From Lysobacterales bacterium (GTDB lineage: Bacteria > Pseudomonadota > Gammaproteobacteria > Xanthomonadales > Xanthomonadaceae): DNA of 39,934 nucleotides. Shown in pieces: positions 38,141 to 39,934 of the stretch. The number at the start of each line of letters is the position of its first letter. Position 1 is the first letter of the stretch. The notes beneath the pieces are model-generated. The model was not told where the DNA came from, did no database searches, and saw only the letters and a list, made by a program, of their open reading frames with translations. The DNA is taken from contig JADKCY010000026.1 of the NCBI GenBank assembly GCA_016718605.1, positions 1 through 39,934 of the forward strand. Direction: 5' to 3'. The translations under genes were made by a program, and so were the position numbers.

Positions 38141-38512
38141 ATGAGCAAAACGACTAAAATCCTGCTATTTGCGGCGGTCGTGTTCCTAGCCGTCAAGTAC
38201 ATCGAGGCAACAAATTATCAGGTGTACACTCAGCCGGGATTGAGCGAAGTCAACCAATCGCAAGCGGCATTGAACTATGCACAGGCCGAGAAAGTCAATC
38301 AGGATGTGCGGCGGCAAAACGAGTTTGACGACGGCACGGCTATCAATGCTGTTGCGCGTGTAATCACTGGCAGGGGAATTACAGACGCCGAACAACTAGG
38401 CGGGACGCTATTGGCTATCCTGTCCGCGTGCGGACTTGTGCCGTGGGTTGCGTTGTTCGGTATGTTCATTGCGTGGAAGTTGACGCGGCCTGTTGTGGTG
38501 AAACATGAATAG
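38141..38512 (+). CDS. Small membrane protein, 123 residues
   Basis: Two membrane helices, one near the N-terminus (ILLFAAVVFLAVKYI) and one near the C-terminus (LLAILSACGLVPWVALFGMF). Between them is a polar, Gln/Asn-rich stretch with helical character. It overlaps the next gene by eight bases. No family recognised. Confidence 0.65.
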   Translation: MSKTTKILLFAAVVFLAVKYIEATNYQVYTQPGLSEVNQSQAALNYAQAEKVNQDVRRQNEFDDGTAINAVARVITGRGITDAEQLGGTLLAILSACGLVPWVALFGMFIAWKLTRPVVVKHE

Positions 38513-38810
38513 CGATAACCGCATGGCAGAATCAGAGGCGATTGAATGGGGTATCGAAATCGCCTACACTGAATTGCAAATCAAGCGGCACGAATACGAA
38601 CAACTGACAGACTCAAAGCGGCGGGCAGATAGCGCAGAGTATGACGCCGAACAACAACAGCACGCGCAGAATTATCAGGCGATGGAGAGAGAGCGCAAGC
38701 AACGATCAGCGCTAGTCAAGGCCAACGGCGGCAAGTGCATAGAGTTACCCGGCGGGCGGATAATTGACACTGACGGCAGTATCATATACTCAAGCGACTT
38801 GAGGGGCTAG
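38505..38810 (+). CDS. Hypothetical charged protein, 101 residues
   Basis: Helical, rich in Glu, Gln, Arg and Lys for the first 75 residues (EWGIEIAYTELQIKRHEYEQ), then a compact Gly-rich end (KCIELPGGRIIDTDGSIIYS). It starts within the preceding membrane protein gene. No family recognised. Confidence 0.65.
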   Translation: MNSDNRMAESEAIEWGIEIAYTELQIKRHEYEQLTDSKRRADSAEYDAEQQQHAQNYQAMERERKQRSALVKANGGKCIELPGGRIIDTDGSIIYSSDLRG

Positions 38811-38811
38811 A

Positions 38812-39411
38812 ATGAGGCGAGACGATATGGACTTTAGCGCGATTGTCTTTGTAATCTTTGTGGCTATCATCGTCTTGGCGTTGTTGGGAATTGTAACCCA
38901 GCGCATAAGCGATAAATACTCAATCAGCCGTGAGCAATCGCGGGCGAAAGCCTACGCAACCCGCAACGACTCCAACACGTTTGTCTTGCGTGAACTTGCC
39001 AAGCACGGCCCGCACGAAGTAACTTTGGATGAGAATGCGGTTATGACTGTCACGCCAGCCAAGCCAGCGCAACAGGCCGCAACCGTCGCGCAAGGGCCGT
39101 CCATCGGTGTGCGGTATGTCATTGACGACGCCCACCCTGACAGCATCCAGCGTCGGGACTTGCTGAGGATTGTCGAACACACCATCCGGTATAACGGCAA
39201 CGACGGCACAACCATTCGCGCCGGGAACAAATGCCACAATGAAAAGGTTATCAACCCAGTCGAATGGACAGCAGCCGTAAAGTTTGGAGTAGAGCGCTTC
39301 GGTGTTATCGCCAAGCCTAAAGACGTTACTGAGGTGGGGCATTATCAGACGTTGGCTGACCTGGCAGACGCCATCAACAAGTATGAACTAGCCCCCACTG
39401 CCCCAGCGTGA
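38812..39411 (+). CDS. Membrane-anchored hypothetical protein, 199 residues
   Basis: N-terminal membrane helix (FSAIVFVIFVAIIVLALLGI) follows a short basic start, and a second ATG lies 15 bases on. The soluble part has a C-terminal winged-helix-like region (RDLLRIVEHTIRYNGNDG, VEWTAAVKFGVERFGVI). It is the last complete gene before the junction-spanning one. A membrane-linked DNA-binding protein is possible, echoing the next gene. Confidence 0.65.
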   Translation: MRRDDMDFSAIVFVIFVAIIVLALLGIVTQRISDKYSISREQSRAKAYATRNDSNTFVLRELAKHGPHEVTLDENAVMTVTPAKPAQQAATVAQGPSIGVRYVIDDAHPDSIQRRDLLRIVEHTIRYNGNDGTTIRAGNKCHNEKVINPVEWTAAVKFGVERFGVIAKPKDVTEVGHYQTLADLADAINKYELAPTAPA

Positions 39412-39498
39412 CGCGCCGGAAACGATAACAGAACAGCATAATAGCCGCCCTAACAGCCCGAAATAACAGCCACTATCACACCACAGAAGGGGTACACC

Positions 39499-39934
39499 AT
39501 GTCACGCAACGGTAAAATCATCATCGGCCTGCTATCGCTGGTAGGCGTCCTGCTGTACAACTGGACGCACACCGGGGGCTTGCTTGCGTCATACGTCAAG
39601 CCTGAGTTTGTCGGGTACATCGCCGCCGCCGGGATTGAGTTGGCCGTAGTCGGCTTGTCATTGCGGATTGACGAAATGCGCCGAGCGCAAGCCGACGCAA
39701 CCTTTCACCTTGTCACACTTGCGGCGGTTGTGATTGTGTCAGCGCTTGCCAACATAGCGCAAGGCTACCTTGTCAAGTTTGGAACAGAGTTGACAAGTGC
39801 CAACATTGGCAGGCTTGACGCCGTGCAAGTGGTTGTAAGCCTAGCCGCAACTGGGTTGTTATCCCTTGTGGTGTTTGCGCTTGCCGAGGTGGTAGGCCAT
39901 GACATCGGCGCAGTGAGGCGCAACCAACCGCAAG
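39499..39934 (+). CDS. N-terminal part of four-helix membrane protein with C-terminal helix-turn-helix (continues at 1-377)
   Basis: ATG 39499 has AAGGGG seven bases away. The frame is open to the last base. Four hydrophobic segments are seen: IIIGLLSLVGVLLY, YIAAAGIELAVVGL, VTLAAVVIVSALAN and VVVSLAATGLLSLVVFA. The joined protein ends with a helix-turn-helix (see 1-377). Membrane helices plus an HTH resemble DUF2637/SpdB-like layouts, but I cannot confirm the family. The preceding 87 bases (39412-39498) hold no gene. Confidence 0.75.
   Translation, partial: MSRNGKIIIGLLSLVGVLLYNWTHTGGLLASYVKPEFVGYIAAAGIELAVVGLSLRIDEMRRAQADATFHLVTLAAVVIVSALANIAQGYLVKFGTELTSANIGRLDAVQVVVSLAATGLLSLVVFALAEVVGHDIGAVRRNQPQ

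Noticed and set aside
1..39934. Integrase, repressor and attachment site
   Set aside because: No tyrosine or serine recombinase pattern and no CI-like repressor were seen, so I make no claim of lysogeny.
1..39934. tRNA genes and CRISPR arrays
   Set aside because: No cloverleaf with conserved T-arm and no regularly spaced repeats were recognised by eye; tRNAscan-SE would settle the former.

Overview
The window is best read as one complete phage genome, linearised at an arbitrary point inside a gene. It resembles a tailed phage with a long non-contractile tail (siphovirus-like). The last open frame (from 39499, no stop before 39934) continues in phase, with no stop, into the open frame at position 1 that ends at 377. 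Joining the ends gives one sensible 270-residue protein with four membrane helices and a C-terminal helix-turn-helix. Transcription fits a circle of about 39.9 kb: two divergent blocks start near 27.4 kb and converge on a bidirectional terminator at 2043-2070. I see no integrase, repressor, tRNA or CRISPR array. The host is a bacterium using consensus-like TTGACA/TATAAT promoters and GGAGG-type ribosome sites; its phylum cannot be settled from the sequence alone.

Minus strand, 27.37 to 2.10 kb (late block): holin-like protein, PAPS-reductase-like protein, small membrane protein, coiled-coil membrane protein (spanin-like), glycoside-hydrolase-like protein, DUF5662 protein, M23 endolysin, metallophosphoesterase, two small proteins, small and large terminase, portal, minor head protein and a small protein. 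A second late promoter with a leader terminator (17958-18060) then precedes scaffold, major capsid protein and a decoration-like protein. Next comes an unusual four-gene cassette (GT4 glycosyltransferase, B12-type radical SAM, small glycosyltransferase, SPASM-like radical SAM). It is followed by head-tail connectors, tail terminator, tail tube, tail chaperones with an in-register CCCAAAC slip site, tape measure, a distal tail protein carrying a carbohydrate-binding domain and a seven-bladed propeller, a Gp37-like hub and a terminal tail protein.

Plus strand, 27.49 to 39.93 kb and on through 1-2.02 kb (early/replication block): small proteins, an OB-like protein, HNH nuclease, PrimPol-SF3 primase-helicase followed by an iteron cluster that looks like the origin, a remnant of a C5 methyltransferase, a SNF2 helicase coupled to a DNA methyltransferase, RusA-like resolvase, several zinc-ribbon microproteins and membrane proteins.

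Three features stand out. First, the sugar/radical-SAM cassette is embedded among capsid and connector genes. Second, there is a genome-wide regulatory layer: a TTTTAAGG motif placed near promoters, two late promoters sharing 17 identical bases, and three promoter-structured leader-terminator units, two of which fold with the same interlocked helix order. Third, five genes (portal, small terminase, major capsid, glycoside hydrolase, one zinc ribbon) are each broken by a single-base shift at a short base run. This points to sequence errors or a decaying genome, and any automatic gene call will misreport these proteins.
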